A DNA stretch of 64,000 nucleotides from Sulfuriflexus sp. (lineage in GTDB: Bacteria > Pseudomonadota > Gammaproteobacteria > AKS1). The stretch is from assembly GCA_023134145.1 (NCBI GenBank), contig JAGLUW010000019.1, positions 1-64,000 of the forward strand, read 5' to 3'. A program made the position numbers and the translations under genes. The notes beneath the pieces are model-generated. The model was not told the DNA's origin. It made no database searches and saw nothing but the letters and a program-made list of their open reading frames with translations. Shown here piece by piece: positions 10,004 through 19,896 of this stretch; within the stretch, counting starts at the first letter, position 1, and every line of letters begins with the position of its first letter.

Positions 10004-10024
10004 CCTTTCTCTCCTGCTAACTAT

Positions 10025-10765
10025 TTATTGCGGCTCAATTAATGAACGGCGATTATACAACATTCGACTCTGTAATGGTTTATCGCCAATATAACCTTGT
10101 AAAACAGTTCGCATCAAACGCTTACAGTCTCGCAAGCTGTCTTTATCAGTTAATTCTTCATTCGCAAGTGCAATAAGGCTGCGTCCACTTAATTTAGGGC
10201 CGCTCGGAATACTTTCTGAATCGCAGGCAACTGGACCATGTTCTGGCACATAGTAATAACAACTATCATCCTTAATTGCTTCACCCGTATTCACATCATG
10301 ATCTAAGACCAATCCATAGCCCAGCTCTTGTAAAAGCTGTTTTTCAAATAAACGTAGACTGGTTTCTGCTACCTGACTATCGCTGCCGGCATCTCGCAAT
10401 GCAGTTAAAGCTTGTGCGTATGAAGTGAATAGTGCTTCATGAATATCTGCGGGCTTAAGTAAGCGGAAGATTAATTCGGTTAGGTAGTAAGCGCTGGCAT
10501 AAGAAGAACCTGCTAATGGCTTTACAAATTCGGCTGCTTCTACGTTTGTTAACGTTTGCAATTCCCCTCGCCCTGTCCATGAAATAAGTAACGGCTGGAA
10601 CACTTGCAGCAAGGCATTCATGCGAGACTTTGGTCTTCGCGCTCCGCGAGAAACCATAGCCACACGACCATGATTTGCAGAAAACACTTCAACAATCAAG
10701 CTGGTATTTCTAAAATTACGACGATGTAAAATAAAACAAGGCTGACATTCTATCCGGCTACTCAT
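10025..10765 (-). CDS. recO: DNA repair protein RecO
   Basis: Loads RecA with RecR in the RecFOR gap-repair pathway. It has 246 residues. The N-terminal OB fold is recognisable (CFILHRRNFRNTSLIVEVFS, then SRGARRPKS), and the helical C-terminal region contains FEKQLLQELGYG. Its ATG shares one base with the era stop (TAATG), so translation is probably coupled. Zinc-type cysteines as in some RecO proteins are not evident. Confidence 0.95.
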   Translation of the reverse strand: MSSRIECQPCFILHRRNFRNTSLIVEVFSANHGRVAMVSRGARRPKSRMNALLQVFQPLLISWTGRGELQTLTNVEAAEFVKPLAGSSYASAYYLTELIFRLLKPADIHEALFTSYAQALTALRDAGSDSQVAETSLRLFEKQLLQELGYGLVLDHDVNTGEAIKDDSCYYYVPEHGPVACDSESIPSGPKLSGRSLIALANEELTDKDSLRDCKRLMRTVLQGYIGDKPLQSRMLYNRRSLIEPQ

Positions 10766-11667
10766 TAGAAATCGTCAGTATAACCAAGGCTACGAAGTGC
10801 TCGCGCATCATCAGACCAGCCTTCCTTCACTTTTACCCATAGTCGAACGAAGACTTTTTGCCCTAGCATTTTTTCTAAATCTAAACGTGATTGGCGGCCA
10901 ATCTCTTTTAACATAGAACCATTCTTACCAATTACAATAGACTTCTGTCCATCACGCTCAACCCAAATAACAGCACCAACTTGTAGCATCCCCTTTTCAA
11001 CTGAGTATTCTTCTATCTCGACGGTTAATGCATAAGGCAGCTCTTTACCTAGGCGGCGGATTAATTTTTCACGAATCAATTCCGCAGCAATAAACCGCAT
11101 ACTGCGGTCAGTGACTTGTTCTTCATCATAGAAAAACTCAGCTTCAGGTAACATTGATTCTAAGGTTTTTTCTAATGTATCGACGTGATGACCTTTTGTT
11201 GCTGACAGAGGAATAATTTCACTTATGTTTTTCAACTCAGATAGCTTTTGCAATAGCGGCAGTAATGCTTCTTTTTTATCGAGCTTATCAATTTTATTTA
11301 CTGCAATGACTATTTTAGCTTCAGTATGTGAAATCCGTTCTACGACCAGGTCATCACCTTCAGTCCAGCCTGTACCATCAATGACAAAAACGATAACGTC
11401 GACATCGTGCACGGCTGTTTTTGCTGCCTGATTCATATAACGATTCATGGCATGCTTATTATCAATATGCATTCCTGGCGTATCAACAAAAATAAACTGA
11501 GTATCTTTGGTTGTCTTAATACCTAGAACACGGTGACGTGTTGTCTGCGGTTTGCGAGAAGTGATACAAAGCTTTTGTCCAACTAAACGGTTCAATAATG
11601 TCGACTTACCAACATTCGGTCTACCAATAAAGGCGACATAACCACAACGTTGCTTTGTTTTACTCAT
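10765..11667 (-). CDS. era: GTPase Era
   Basis: Ribosome-assembly GTPase that binds 16S rRNA near its 3' end. It has 300 residues. The N-terminal GTPase domain shows G1 (GRPNVGKST), G3 (DTPGMH) and G4 (NKID). The C-terminal KH domain includes VIGKNGSMLKEIG. The start overlaps the rnc stop by 4 bp and the end overlaps recO by 1 bp, which is the classic rnc-era-recO operon. Confidence 0.98.
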   Translation of the reverse strand: MSKTKQRCGYVAFIGRPNVGKSTLLNRLVGQKLCITSRKPQTTRHRVLGIKTTKDTQFIFVDTPGMHIDNKHAMNRYMNQAAKTAVHDVDVIVFVIDGTGWTEGDDLVVERISHTEAKIVIAVNKIDKLDKKEALLPLLQKLSELKNISEIIPLSATKGHHVDTLEKTLESMLPEAEFFYDEEQVTDRSMRFIAAELIREKLIRRLGKELPYALTVEIEEYSVEKGMLQVGAVIWVERDGQKSIVIGKNGSMLKEIGRQSRLDLEKMLGQKVFVRLWVKVKEGWSDDARALRSLGYTDDF

Positions 11668-12344
11668 TTCGCCACACCATTCAGTCGTTCTAATAATTGA
11701 CTCGCCGCTGCTTGTTCTGCTTTACGACGGCTACTACCCACTGCCGTAACAATATCACCGTCTTCTATTTTACATTCCACTGTAAATGTTTGCGCATGCG
11801 CCTTACCCGTCACATCCGTCACATCATAGCTCGGCAAAGGTAAATGTCTGGCTTGCATATATTCTTGAAGTTGGGTCTTTGGATCTTTGCCTATGGTTTC
11901 TGGAGAGGCCTTATCTAAACGGCTTGCCAATTGACTTAAAATCAAGCGACGACACGTTTCAATATCAGAGTCTAAATAAACGGCTGCTAGAACAGCCTCA
12001 AAAGCATCGGCAAGAATGGAATCACGACGAAAACCACCACTTTTTAACTCACCCGGCCCGAGCTTAAGGTAATCACCTAACGATAGATAACGAGCCAGCT
12101 CAGAAAGCGTTTCACCTTTTACTAAACTAGCCCGCAGCCGGCTCATTTCCCCTTCTGAACATTTAGGAAAACGTTGAAATAATTCTTCAGCAACCACCAT
12201 TCCAAGAATAGCATCACCAAGAAACTCGAGCCTCTCGTTATTTTGTTGCCCTACACTTCGATGCGTTAGCGCGTTAAGTAATAAAGCTTCGTCATTGAAA
12301 TTATATTCAATCTGCTTCATTAATATTGAAAGATCTGATGTCAA
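11664..12344 (-). CDS. rnc: ribonuclease III
   Basis: Endoribonuclease that cleaves double-stranded RNA, including rRNA precursors. It has 226 residues. The RNase III signature NERLEFLGDAILG carries the catalytic acidic residues (E40, D44 and neighbours). A C-terminal dsRNA-binding domain begins near PKTQLQEYMQA and ends with SSRRKAEQAAASQLL. It overlaps the upstream DUF4845 gene and the downstream era gene by 4 bp each. Confidence 0.98.
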   Translation of the reverse strand: MTSDLSILMKQIEYNFNDEALLLNALTHRSVGQQNNERLEFLGDAILGMVVAEELFQRFPKCSEGEMSRLRASLVKGETLSELARYLSLGDYLKLGPGELKSGGFRRDSILADAFEAVLAAVYLDSDIETCRRLILSQLASRLDKASPETIGKDPKTQLQEYMQARHLPLPSYDVTDVTGKAHAQTFTVECKIEDGDIVTAVGSSRRKAEQAAASQLLERLNGVAK

Positions 12345-12712
12345 TTCCTGGCCTCAGCTTCCTCATGAAATTCAGCTAACAGCGTAAGAGCTCCCATCAG
12401 AGGGGTTCGAACTGTATAGTCTATTTTAACAGTCACCACTCTACCTCGCTTACTAATTTTAATGTTTTTCTTCTTTATGATGCGAATATTATTTATACTC
12501 AATTTTCTATTTAATAATCTGCGAATTTCAATTTTTGATTTTTTATGGAGTCCCGTTTCTTTCGCCAGTGAATTCATGGATCCTTGCACATTAAAATTTT
12601 CCAAATAAATTGGGAATAACTTCAAACCCAAGAATACAAAAAAAGCTATCAAACTCAGAATTATTAACCACCCAACTGCAGTTACACCTTGTTGACGTTT
12701 TATGTTTCTCAT
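12341..12712 (-). CDS. DUF4845 family single-pass membrane protein
   Basis: A 123-residue protein of unknown function. A basic N-terminus (MRNIKRQQG) is followed by one hydrophobic segment (about 10-32, VGWLIILSLIAFFVFLG), then a basic soluble region rich in Ile and Lys. Position, length and the FPIYLENFNVQ segment match the DUF4845 proteins found between lepB and rnc in many Gamma- and Betaproteobacteria. The conserved place suggests a role tied to signal peptidase or RNase III, but none is known to me. Confidence 0.8.
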   Translation of the reverse strand: MRNIKRQQGVTAVGWLIILSLIAFFVFLGLKLFPIYLENFNVQGSMNSLAKETGLHKKSKIEIRRLLNRKLSINNIRIIKKKNIKISKRGRVVTVKIDYTVRTPLMGALTLLAEFHEEAEARN

Positions 12713-12745
12713 AAACTTATTCCTCTTCTACTTTTTATGTACTAA

Positions 12746-13543
12746 TCAGTTTAACGCTGTACCAATTCGATTCCAGCGAAATCTTTCCCCAGAAAGCCAG
12801 TCTTTACTTGCATCAGAGCTAAACCAAATGATTTGTGCCTTACCGACTAAATTACGTTCTGGTACAAAGCCCCAGCCACGACTATCATTACTATTGTCTC
12901 GATTATCCCCAAATGCGAGATAATGTCCATCTGGAACAGTAAATTCTATAACGCCACCGCGATCTTGTTGGCAGACATAAATCTCATGCTCAATACCCAA
13001 TAGGTTTTCTTTCATAATCGTGGCTGGCTGACGGAAGAAACCTGGACATTCTGCCGGAGCCATTCCAAGCACAGTCTGCTCTGCCTTCATGCCATTAATA
13101 TAGAGTGTTTTATTAACATATTTAACTTTATCACCTGGCACGCCAACGGTACGTTTAATAAAGTTAGTTTCATTATCTTCAGGATAGCGAAAAACAAACA
13201 CATCACCACGCTGCGGGCTTGCAACATCAAAAAGTTTCGTATCAATAACCGGTAATCTCACACCGTAGCTAAACTTACTAACCAAGATATAGTCACCAAT
13301 CAACAATGTTGGCTTCATTGAGCCCGATGGAATTTCATATGGTTCGCCAATAAATGAACGCAACACCAATACAATCAAAAACACTGGGAACAATGAATTG
13401 GCATATTCAATTACAACAGGCTCTTCTGGCTCTTCAAGCCCCGAGTTACCTCGGTGCTTGGCCCATAACATTTTGTCCAGCGCCCAAATCGAACCGCTCA
13501 CCAAGGTCAATACCACTAATACTACTTCAAAATCAAAGCTCAC
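12746..13543 (-). CDS. lepB: signal peptidase I
   Basis: Membrane-bound serine protease that removes signal peptides from secreted proteins. It has 265 residues. Two N-terminal hydrophobic segments (about 5-25 and 50-64) precede the periplasmic catalytic domain. The catalytic Ser is in PSGSMKPTL (S75) and the Lys in FIKRTVGVPGD (K130). The family box GDNRDNSNDSRGWGFVP is intact. It lies 16 bp downstream of lepA. Confidence 0.97.
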   Translation of the reverse strand: MSFDFEVVLVVLTLVSGSIWALDKMLWAKHRGNSGLEEPEEPVVIEYANSLFPVFLIVLVLRSFIGEPYEIPSGSMKPTLLIGDYILVSKFSYGVRLPVIDTKLFDVASPQRGDVFVFRYPEDNETNFIKRTVGVPGDKVKYVNKTLYINGMKAEQTVLGMAPAECPGFFRQPATIMKENLLGIEHEIYVCQQDRGGVIEFTVPDGHYLAFGDNRDNSNDSRGWGFVPERNLVGKAQIIWFSSDASKDWLSGERFRWNRIGTALN

Positions 13544-13559
13544 TTATTACACTCCATTT

Positions 13560-15359
13560 TTATTTCTTGCTAACGCCGAGTACGGCCATGAAGGCTTCCT
13601 GTGGAATTTCCACCGACCCAACTTGTTTCATTCGTTTCTTACCGGCTTTTTGTTTCTCTAATAATTTTCTTTTACGAGAAACATCACCACCATAACATTT
13701 GGCGGTTACATTCTTACGCAATGCTTTCACATTTGAACGGGCGATGACGTGCGTGCCAATCGCTGCTTGAATTGCAACATCGAACATTTGTCTTGGTATG
13801 ATCTCTTTCATTCGTTCAACCAAATCTCGGCCGCGCCCCTGCGCATGCTCACGATGCACGATCACTGCAAGCGCATCGACACCCTCACCATTAATCAATA
13901 CATCCAGCTTTACCACATCAGCTGCTTCAAAATGCGAGAAATGATATTCCATTGACGCATAACCACGACTTACTGATTTTAAGCGATCAAAGAAATCCAA
14001 TACCATTTCATTCATTGGCATTTCATAGGTCATAGTTACTTGGTTCCCCAAGTATTGCATGTTTTTTTGCACGCCACGCTTTTCAATACATAAGGTAATT
14101 ACATTACCCACATATTCTTGCGGCATAAGCAGGTTCGCAGAAATAATCGGCTCACGAATCTCATCAATATAATTTGCTTCAGGTAACCTTGATGGGTTAT
14201 CGATCTTGATAACCTCGCCTTTTGTAGTAAGTACCTCATAGATAACCGTTGGTGCCGTGGTTATTAAATCAATATCATATTCACGTTCAAGCCGTTCTTG
14301 GATGATTTCCATGTGCAACATGCCAAGAAAACCACAACGGAAACCGAAACCAAGTGCTTGCGAATTTTCAGGCTCATAAAATAGTGACGCATCATTAATG
14401 CTTAGTTTCTGTAACGCCTCACGGAAACTTTCATAGTCATCAGAACTAATAGGAAATAAGCCAGCGAAGACACGTGGCTGTACTTTTTCAAAACCAGGCA
14501 ATTGTTCTTCAGATGGTCGATCTGCTCGTGTAATCGTATCGCCAACGGGAGCGCCAGTAATATCTTTAATGCCCGCAACGATATAGCCCACATCACCCGC
14601 TTCAAGCGCATCGGTTACAACACGTTTCGGGGTAAATATTCCGACCATATCAACAAGAAAATCTCTGCCCGTCGACATGATGCGGATCTTATTCTTCGCC
14701 GACAAACGGCCATGAACAATTCTCACTAAAGAAACAACACCTAGGTAATTATCAAACCATGAATCAATAATTAACGCTTGCAACGGTGCATCGACATCCC
14801 CAACCGGAGCAGGAATTGTCTTAATCAATCGCTCCAACGTATCCTTAATACCAACGCCTGTTTTGGCACTAACTCGAATCGCATCTTCTGCTTCAATGCC
14901 GATAATTTCTTCAATTTCTTTTATTACCCGCTCAGGATCTGCGGCAGGTAAATCAATCTTGTTTAGAACCGGCATCACTTCAAGACCCAGTTCAATCGCG
15001 GTATAACAGTTCGCGACACTTTGTGCTTCCACACCTTGTGCAACATCAACTACCAATAGCGCGCCTTCACACGCCGATAGTGATCGCGATACTTCATAGG
15101 AAAAATCGACATGACCAGGAGTATCAATAAAATTAAGTCGATATGTTTCACCATCTTCCGATTTGAAATCCAAGCTTACGCTTTGCGCTTTAATAGTAAT
15201 GCCGCGCTCACGTTCGATATCCATCGAATCCAGCACTTGCGATTGCATTTCACGCTCAGATAAACCACCACAGTCCTGAATGAAACGGTCAGCCAAAGTG
15301 GATTTACCGTGATCAATATGGGCAATGATGGAGAAATTACGAATGTTCTCCATTTTCAT
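13560..15359 (-). CDS. lepA: elongation factor 4 (LepA)
   Basis: Ribosome-associated translational GTPase linked to back-translocation and initiation quality. It has 599 residues. G1 is [10 protein letters not shown], the switch region is RGITIKAQ, G3 is DTPGHVDF and G4 is NKID. The C-terminal domain is typical of LepA ([20 protein letters not shown]). The first ATG (15359) and a second two codons later are both possible starts. It heads the lepA-lepB-DUF4845-rnc-era-recO-pdxJ-acpS series. Confidence 0.98.
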   Translation of the reverse strand: MKMENIRNFSIIAHIDHGKSTLADRFIQDCGGLSEREMQSQVLDSMDIERERGITIKAQSVSLDFKSEDGETYRLNFIDTPGHVDFSYEVSRSLSACEGALLVVDVAQGVEAQSVANCYTAIELGLEVMPVLNKIDLPAADPERVIKEIEEIIGIEAEDAIRVSAKTGVGIKDTLERLIKTIPAPVGDVDAPLQALIIDSWFDNYLGVVSLVRIVHGRLSAKNKIRIMSTGRDFLVDMVGIFTPKRVVTDALEAGDVGYIVAGIKDITGAPVGDTITRADRPSEEQLPGFEKVQPRVFAGLFPISSDDYESFREALQKLSINDASLFYEPENSQALGFGFRCGFLGMLHMEIIQERLEREYDIDLITTAPTVIYEVLTTKGEVIKIDNPSRLPEANYIDEIREPIISANLLMPQEYVGNVITLCIEKRGVQKNMQYLGNQVTMTYEMPMNEMVLDFFDRLKSVSRGYASMEYHFSHFEAADVVKLDVLINGEGVDALAVIVHREHAQGRGRDLVERMKEIIPRQMFDVAIQAAIGTHVIARSNVKALRKNVTAKCYGGDVSRKRKLLEKQKAGKKRMKQVGSVEIPQEAFMAVLGVSKK

Positions 15360-15421
15360 GGATATAAGTACCTACGTAGGGATGTTGGCTTTGGAATTTC
15401 CCTTAGCCTTAATTACAAAAT

Positions 15422-15447
15422 CGGCGCTAGGTTAATAACCTGCGCCG
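15422..15447 (-). terminator. strong hairpin between the mucD operon and lepA
   Basis: On the minus strand CGGCGCAGGTT-ATT-AACCTAGCGCCG forms an 11-bp stem with one bulged A, followed by ATTTTGT. It lies after the glutaredoxin-like gene and before lepA, so it most likely ends the rpoE-mucD transcript. A TATAAT (followed by CCCC) lies just upstream of it, so it could alternatively sit in the lepA leader. The U-run is short. Confidence 0.6.
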
Positions 15448-15469
15448 TCCTGCTGGGGATTATAACTTA

Positions 15470-15733
15470 TTAAAGCGACTGGCTGAAATACATCTGCAAT
15501 GCCTGTGGATCTAGGAAATAATGGCAGATTTCGTGGTTTTCGTGCATCAAAACAGGTACTTTCGTGCCATATTCGTCAATTAAGGTCGAGTCTTCATTAA
15601 TATCGATAATTTTCAGCGTGAAATTCAACTCAGCACTAAATTTCTCTAATTCTACCTGCATATCTTCGCAAAGATGACATTCGCTACGACCATATAGGCT
15701 GAGCTCGATAGATGCCGCCAAATTACTCTTCAT
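15470..15733 (-). CDS. glutaredoxin-like thiol protein (DUF836 type)
   Basis: A thioredoxin-fold protein of about 87 residues from the ATG at 15733 (MKSNLAASIELSLYG). It contains a CxxC motif, SECHLCEDM, right after the first beta strand, and the cis-proline region TKVPVLMHEN. The size and the ELSLYGRSECHLC start match small glutaredoxin-like proteins (DUF836) often found beside mucD and lepA. The track start at 15766 would overlap mucD by 44 bp; the chosen start overlaps by 11 bp. The thiol substrate is unknown. It is the last gene of the sigma-E operon. Confidence 0.8.
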   Translation of the reverse strand: MKSNLAASIELSLYGRSECHLCEDMQVELEKFSAELNFTLKIIDINEDSTLIDEYGTKVPVLMHENHEICHYFLDPQALQMYFSQSL

Positions 15734-17147
15734 CCTTGATTTTGAGCGCCAAGAACAATGGTCCACTACGTGCGCGATGAACTAAAACAGGAATCGACTT
15801 GCCAGATGGCAGATCTCCAAGTAATTCATTAAATTGCTCAACATCCGTAACCGTAACGTTATTCAACATAGTAATAACATCACCTTTGCGAATACCAGCT
15901 TTCGCTGCAGCACCAGGATTGGCAGCAACCACTAATACACCACCTTCTGTAATATCTCGTTTTTGACGTTGTTTATTCGTTAAGTCAGTTACAACAACCG
16001 CAAGCCGATTTTGTTTCTCCGGTTTTGCTTTGCCTGCAGCAACCTGTATTTCATCATCTTCAGGTAACTCACCAATGGTAACTCGTAAATTTTTGCGTTC
16101 ACCTTTGCGTAAAACCTTAACCTTGGCTTCTTCTTCAACCGGCGTACGACCAACTAACGGTGGCAAGTCTTTCGAACGAACAACCTTCTCGCCATTAAAA
16201 CTTAAAATAATATCACCCACTTCAAAACCGGCATCCGCTGCGGGGCTATCTGGTAATACACGTGATACCAAAGCACCTCGCGGACGTTTCATACCAAATG
16301 ATTCCGCAAGATCTGAATTTACATCTTGAATCAACACACCTAACCAACCACGTGACACACGACCTTTATCGCGTAATTGATCTGCAACATTCATTGCTAC
16401 TTCAATCGGTATCGCAAAAGAAAGCCCCATAAATCCACCAGTACGACTGTAGATCTGTGAATTCACACCGACTACTTCACCTTTTAAATTAAATAGTGGT
16501 CCACCAGAGTTGCCGGGGTTGATCGCAACATCCGTTTGAATAAATGGCACATAATTTTCACGCGGCAAACTGCGACCTTTTGCGCTAACAATGCCTGCTG
16601 TGACTGAATAATCAAAACCAAAAGGCGAACCAATCGCCAATACCCATTCACCTACTTTTAATTGGCTTGATGAACCAATTTTTAAAACAGGTAAATCTTC
16701 TGCTTCAATTTTCAAAACGGCCACATCAGTACGTTCATCTGTTCCGATAACTTTTGCAGGGTATTCACGGCGATCATTTAAACGTACTAGCACTTCATCG
16801 GCACCGGCGACCACATGATTATTAGTAATTACATAGCCATCAGCTGAAACAATAAAACCCGAACCCAAAGATTTAGTCTCGGAATCCTGCTGCTTACCTT
16901 CTTCATCAAAAAAACGACGAAAGAAATCATTAAAGGGGCTGTCTTCTGGAAGATCTGGAATCTGAAAATTCTTTGGTAACTTTGAATGTTGCTTTACTTT
17001 TTGAGTTGTACTGATATTTACAACGGCTGCGCTATTCTTCTCAACCAAACCGGTAAAATCAGGAAAACCTCTTGCCTGTACTGAGGTGATCGTCATGGCT
17101 AGTAATATCACCAACCAACCAGATACATTTTTCATATGCTTTTTCAT
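15723..17147 (-). CDS. mucD: periplasmic serine protease, DegP/MucD family
   Basis: Envelope-stress protease and chaperone of the HtrA family. Its 474 residues begin with a signal peptide that ends near SVQARG. The protease triad is visible: H111 (ITNNHVVAG), D141 (RTDVAVLKIE) and S214 (INPGNSGGPLF). Two PDZ domains follow (about 260-350 and 385-470). A clear AGGAG precedes the ATG. In Pseudomonas the MucD homologue degrades misfolded envelope proteins and restrains AlgU. The position directly after rseC supports MucD over the other DegP paralogues. Confidence 0.95.
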   Translation of the reverse strand: MKKHMKNVSGWLVILLAMTITSVQARGFPDFTGLVEKNSAAVVNISTTQKVKQHSKLPKNFQIPDLPEDSPFNDFFRRFFDEEGKQQDSETKSLGSGFIVSADGYVITNNHVVAGADEVLVRLNDRREYPAKVIGTDERTDVAVLKIEAEDLPVLKIGSSSQLKVGEWVLAIGSPFGFDYSVTAGIVSAKGRSLPRENYVPFIQTDVAINPGNSGGPLFNLKGEVVGVNSQIYSRTGGFMGLSFAIPIEVAMNVADQLRDKGRVSRGWLGVLIQDVNSDLAESFGMKRPRGALVSRVLPDSPAADAGFEVGDIILSFNGEKVVRSKDLPPLVGRTPVEEEAKVKVLRKGERKNLRVTIGELPEDDEIQVAAGKAKPEKQNRLAVVVTDLTNKQRQKRDITEGGVLVVAANPGAAAKAGIRKGDVITMLNNVTVTDVEQFNELLGDLPSGKSIPVLVHRARSGPLFLALKIKDEE

Positions 17148-17190
17148 AACAACTCCTAAACTACAACAAACTACTCTAATATACTGATTA

Positions 17191-17622
17191 TCAATCTACA
17201 CGACGCAATACAATTGGTCGAAAACGTTCGCTACTATGTGCGATGGCTGAAAAATATTTAACATATATCAAACCCGAAGCTAAACCGATAATTCCAGAAA
17301 AAATCGAAACCAACTCTGATGCATAAAAATAGCTCATCGCCATTGGTAATGCCAACATCATAACAAGCGGGATGGCATAAACAATAACAGAACCTTGCAA
17401 TAAGGCATCGCTATTCAAGCCCAACACCACCTTATCACCAACGACTAAAGACAAATCAGTTTCAACAATCAACTGCTGCCTATTTCGAGAAAAGAATTTA
17501 CCTAATAGTGAAGTGCCACAACCACTCTTAGCTGAACAATGGCCACAATTTGATTCTGAATCTGTTTCGACACTGATTGCCTGACCACTAACATCGACAA
17601 CGATAGCTTGTTCTTCTATCAC
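17191..17622 (-). CDS. rseC: SoxR-reducing system / sigma-E regulator protein RseC (MucC)
   Basis: An inner-membrane protein of 143 residues. The N-terminal part has the cysteine cluster CGHCSAKSGCGTS expected of RseC, and two transmembrane segments follow (about 78-95 and 102-120). Family members modulate sigma-E or AlgU activity and, in enteric bacteria, take part in reducing SoxR. Its place between rseB and mucD is canonical. Its exact role here cannot be read from sequence. Confidence 0.9.
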   Translation of the reverse strand: MIEEQAIVVDVSGQAISVETDSESNCGHCSAKSGCGTSLLGKFFSRNRQQLIVETDLSLVVGDKVVLGLNSDALLQGSVIVYAIPLVMMLALPMAMSYFYASELVSIFSGIIGLASGLIYVKYFSAIAHSSERFRPIVLRRVD

Positions 17623-17632
17623 AACAAGTAAT

Positions 17633-18607
17633 TCACTTAGTATGAATAACCGAGCTACTTAATAGCTCTACTGTGGTTGCAGGAACTTCGCCAACAGCCG
17701 TAATGTGGTATTCACCCATCACTCGCCCATAAGCATTAACAGCCCCCATGCTAGTAGCGCCTTGCAAGGAGTCAGAACCCTTCGCGATATGTTCTATATA
17801 TACAGATACCCAAGCCAAACCATCGGTATAAACAAGATGCTCAACAGGAAGATTGGTTTCTGGGAGCTTATGCATATTGTGATGCGCCAACACAAATCCT
17901 TTAGGTTTATTTTTTACCTGCCAATTAGGATCAACGGGCACAGGTTCATCCTGAGCAGTTTCATCATCAGTTACCCAGGTGAATTCTCGCCCACTGATAT
18001 TCGGTTTAAGCAAATCACTATCGAGTGATTCATAAAGCTTAATGTCGGTAAACATAATCTGTTCTACCGCATTGCCATCGGGGTCTAATAATTCAGAGCG
18101 AAGTAATAATTCGAAGGCATCATCAATCCATAAACGGTAGCCATAACGAAACCGATCTTGGGGTTTAATTACAACACGTCTTGTTTCACGTGATGCAACA
18201 CGTTCATAACCTTCAAAACTAAAATCATAATAAGCATCAAGCTGATCTAACTCACTTGGAAAGGAAGGCAATTGTGTACCGGGCGTATTGTTATCGACAA
18301 CAACGGATTTGCTATCAGGGAGAATACAAGTGACTACTTTATTATTGCGAATGATTTCACGAGCAGAACCTGTCAGAGAAATCATCCGCTCATGTTCGCC
18401 TTTGTCATCGGCTTTATGAATAATCTTAACTGCTTCCATATCATTACCATGACGATATACAAAGGTACCTTCATAGTTAAGACTTTTACCTGCCGCAGTG
18501 ACGCGACCTAACCACTCTCGAACAGTATCGGAATCTATTTTCTCTGCATTGGCTGTCAGGCTGAAATTAAAAAACAGCAGAACAGAAATTAAAAAAACAC
18601 GTCTCAT
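17633..18607 (-). CDS. rseB: sigma-E regulatory protein RseB (MucB)
   Basis: Periplasmic protein of 324 residues that binds the periplasmic part of RseA and protects it from regulated proteolysis. It has a signal peptide (MRRVFLISVLLFFNFSLTANA). The MucB/RseB domain is recognisable from YEGTFVYRHGNDMEAVKIIH and DRFRYGYRLWIDD. Its start overlaps the rseA stop by 4 bp. In the family the large domain resembles lipoprotein-binding LolA folds and senses mislocalised LPS. Confidence 0.94.
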   Translation of the reverse strand: MRRVFLISVLLFFNFSLTANAEKIDSDTVREWLGRVTAAGKSLNYEGTFVYRHGNDMEAVKIIHKADDKGEHERMISLTGSAREIIRNNKVVTCILPDSKSVVVDNNTPGTQLPSFPSELDQLDAYYDFSFEGYERVASRETRRVVIKPQDRFRYGYRLWIDDAFELLLRSELLDPDGNAVEQIMFTDIKLYESLDSDLLKPNISGREFTWVTDDETAQDEPVPVDPNWQVKNKPKGFVLAHHNMHKLPETNLPVEHLVYTDGLAWVSVYIEHIAKGSDSLQGATSMGAVNAYGRVMGEYHITAVGEVPATTVELLSSSVIHTK

Positions 18608-19245
18608 CGACGAACACTGCTCCCATTCGGATTGTACTCAAGCACAACTGAATCATCTGTTTTCACTGAATGCTTATTACCATAGCTAACAATTTGTGCA
18701 AAAGGCATGGTGCCACGCACTGGCGTTGAGTAACCATTATGATTAACAAGGTAAGTATTTAATTTTGATGCTACTGAGGGCTTAGCTACTGACCAATTAA
18801 CGCCATTCACTGCAACTGGAATGACATTCTGATTTGCAATCGGAGCAGAAATGCTTGGTGCACTTGCCACTGTACCTGGGTTAAATAAATTCTGTTCTTC
18901 AGGTTGAACCATTAGTACTGCAACAGCCGCCACTGTGGCAGCAATCGCCATACCTGCGGCTTGTTTTAATACGGCAGGGAAAACTCTTTTTTTACGTTGA
19001 GGAGCGAATACCGTAGGTTCATTCGCCAGAGCTGCACTGATGCTTGCACTCAAGTCGATTTCATTATTCGCACCTTGCCCATTTAAAGAGTGACTAATCG
19101 AATGGTAATTTGCCCAACGTGAACGCAGTTCGTCATTAGCAAGAATATCACTAATCAATCTATCTGCTTCAGCGGCTTCAAGTTCGCCATCAACAAAGGC
19201 GGAAAGTTTTTCATCAATTTGATTTGTCATTAGCTCTGTACTCAA
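18604..19245 (-). CDS. rseA: anti-sigma-E factor RseA (MucA)
   Basis: Single-pass inner-membrane anti-sigma factor of 213 residues. The cytoplasmic N-terminus has the sigma-binding segment EKLSAFVDGELEAAEADRL. One transmembrane segment lies near 95-112 (AAGMAIAATVAAVAVLMV), and the rest is a periplasmic domain that is the likely RseB-binding and DegS/AlgW-cleavage part. It lies 7 bp after rpoE, as expected for co-synthesis of the sigma factor and its inhibitor. Confidence 0.93.
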   Translation of the reverse strand: MSTELMTNQIDEKLSAFVDGELEAAEADRLISDILANDELRSRWANYHSISHSLNGQGANNEIDLSASISAALANEPTVFAPQRKKRVFPAVLKQAAGMAIAATVAAVAVLMVQPEEQNLFNPGTVASAPSISAPIANQNVIPVAVNGVNWSVAKPSVASKLNTYLVNHNGYSTPVRGTMPFAQIVSYGNKHSVKTDDSVVLEYNPNGSSVRR

Positions 19246-19252
19246 CTTTTAC

Positions 19253-19843
19253 TCAATTTACTTCATCGTCCGAAATCAAAGGACGAATACGTGTTTCAAT
19301 CGCTTCTCGAGCCCTGAAGATACGTGATCTCACCGTACCCACTGGACAAGACATTGCATGTGCGATTTCGTCGTAACTGAGTCCTTCCAGTTCGCGTAAC
19401 ATAATGGCAGTGCGTAAATCTTCTGGCAGTGCCTTAATCGCGTCGTTTAATACTTCTTCAAGCTCATCCCGTTGAGCCAATTTATCCGGGGTATCATATT
19501 CCTTTAAGCCATGCGCCCCATCGTACTGCTCGGCATCCGATGCCTCGATATCGTCCTTAGGTGGACGGCGTCCCATCGCCACCAAATAATTCTTTGCCGT
19601 GTTAATCGCAATCCGATACAGCCACGTATAAAAAGCACTATCTCCTCGAAAGCCAGCCAGCGCACGGTATGCCTTAATAAAAGCTTCTTGCGCAACATCT
19701 TGGCATTCCGACTTGTCTCTCACATACCGCGAGATCAAATTTATTATCTTTTGCTGGTATTTCAATACCAACAGGTCGAACGCCTTTTTATCACCATTTT
19801 GGACACGCACTACTAAGGCGTAATCCACTTGCTTCTCGCCCAT
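19253..19843 (-). CDS. rpoE: RNA polymerase sigma-E factor (AlgU/RpoE)
   Basis: ECF sigma factor for envelope stress, 196 residues. Region 2 includes DVAQEAFIKAYRALAGFRGDSAFYTWLYRIAINTAKN (read in parts), with the typical MGRRPP linker start. Region 4 includes LRELEGLSYDEIAHAMSCPVGTVRSRIFRAREAI. The start codon has a GAGGGGA Shine-Dalgarno-like sequence upstream. The promoter region contains a sigma-E-type site, so autoregulation is likely. It is the first gene of rpoE-rseA-rseB-rseC-mucD-glutaredoxin. Confidence 0.98.
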   Translation of the reverse strand: MGEKQVDYALVVRVQNGDKKAFDLLVLKYQQKIINLISRYVRDKSECQDVAQEAFIKAYRALAGFRGDSAFYTWLYRIAINTAKNYLVAMGRRPPKDDIEASDAEQYDGAHGLKEYDTPDKLAQRDELEEVLNDAIKALPEDLRTAIMLRELEGLSYDEIAHAMSCPVGTVRSRIFRAREAIETRIRPLISDDEVN

Positions 19844-19896
19844 TTGGGCTTTCCCCTCTCGCCGCAGGTAGGTTTTCGAGTTATCTACCTGTTAAC

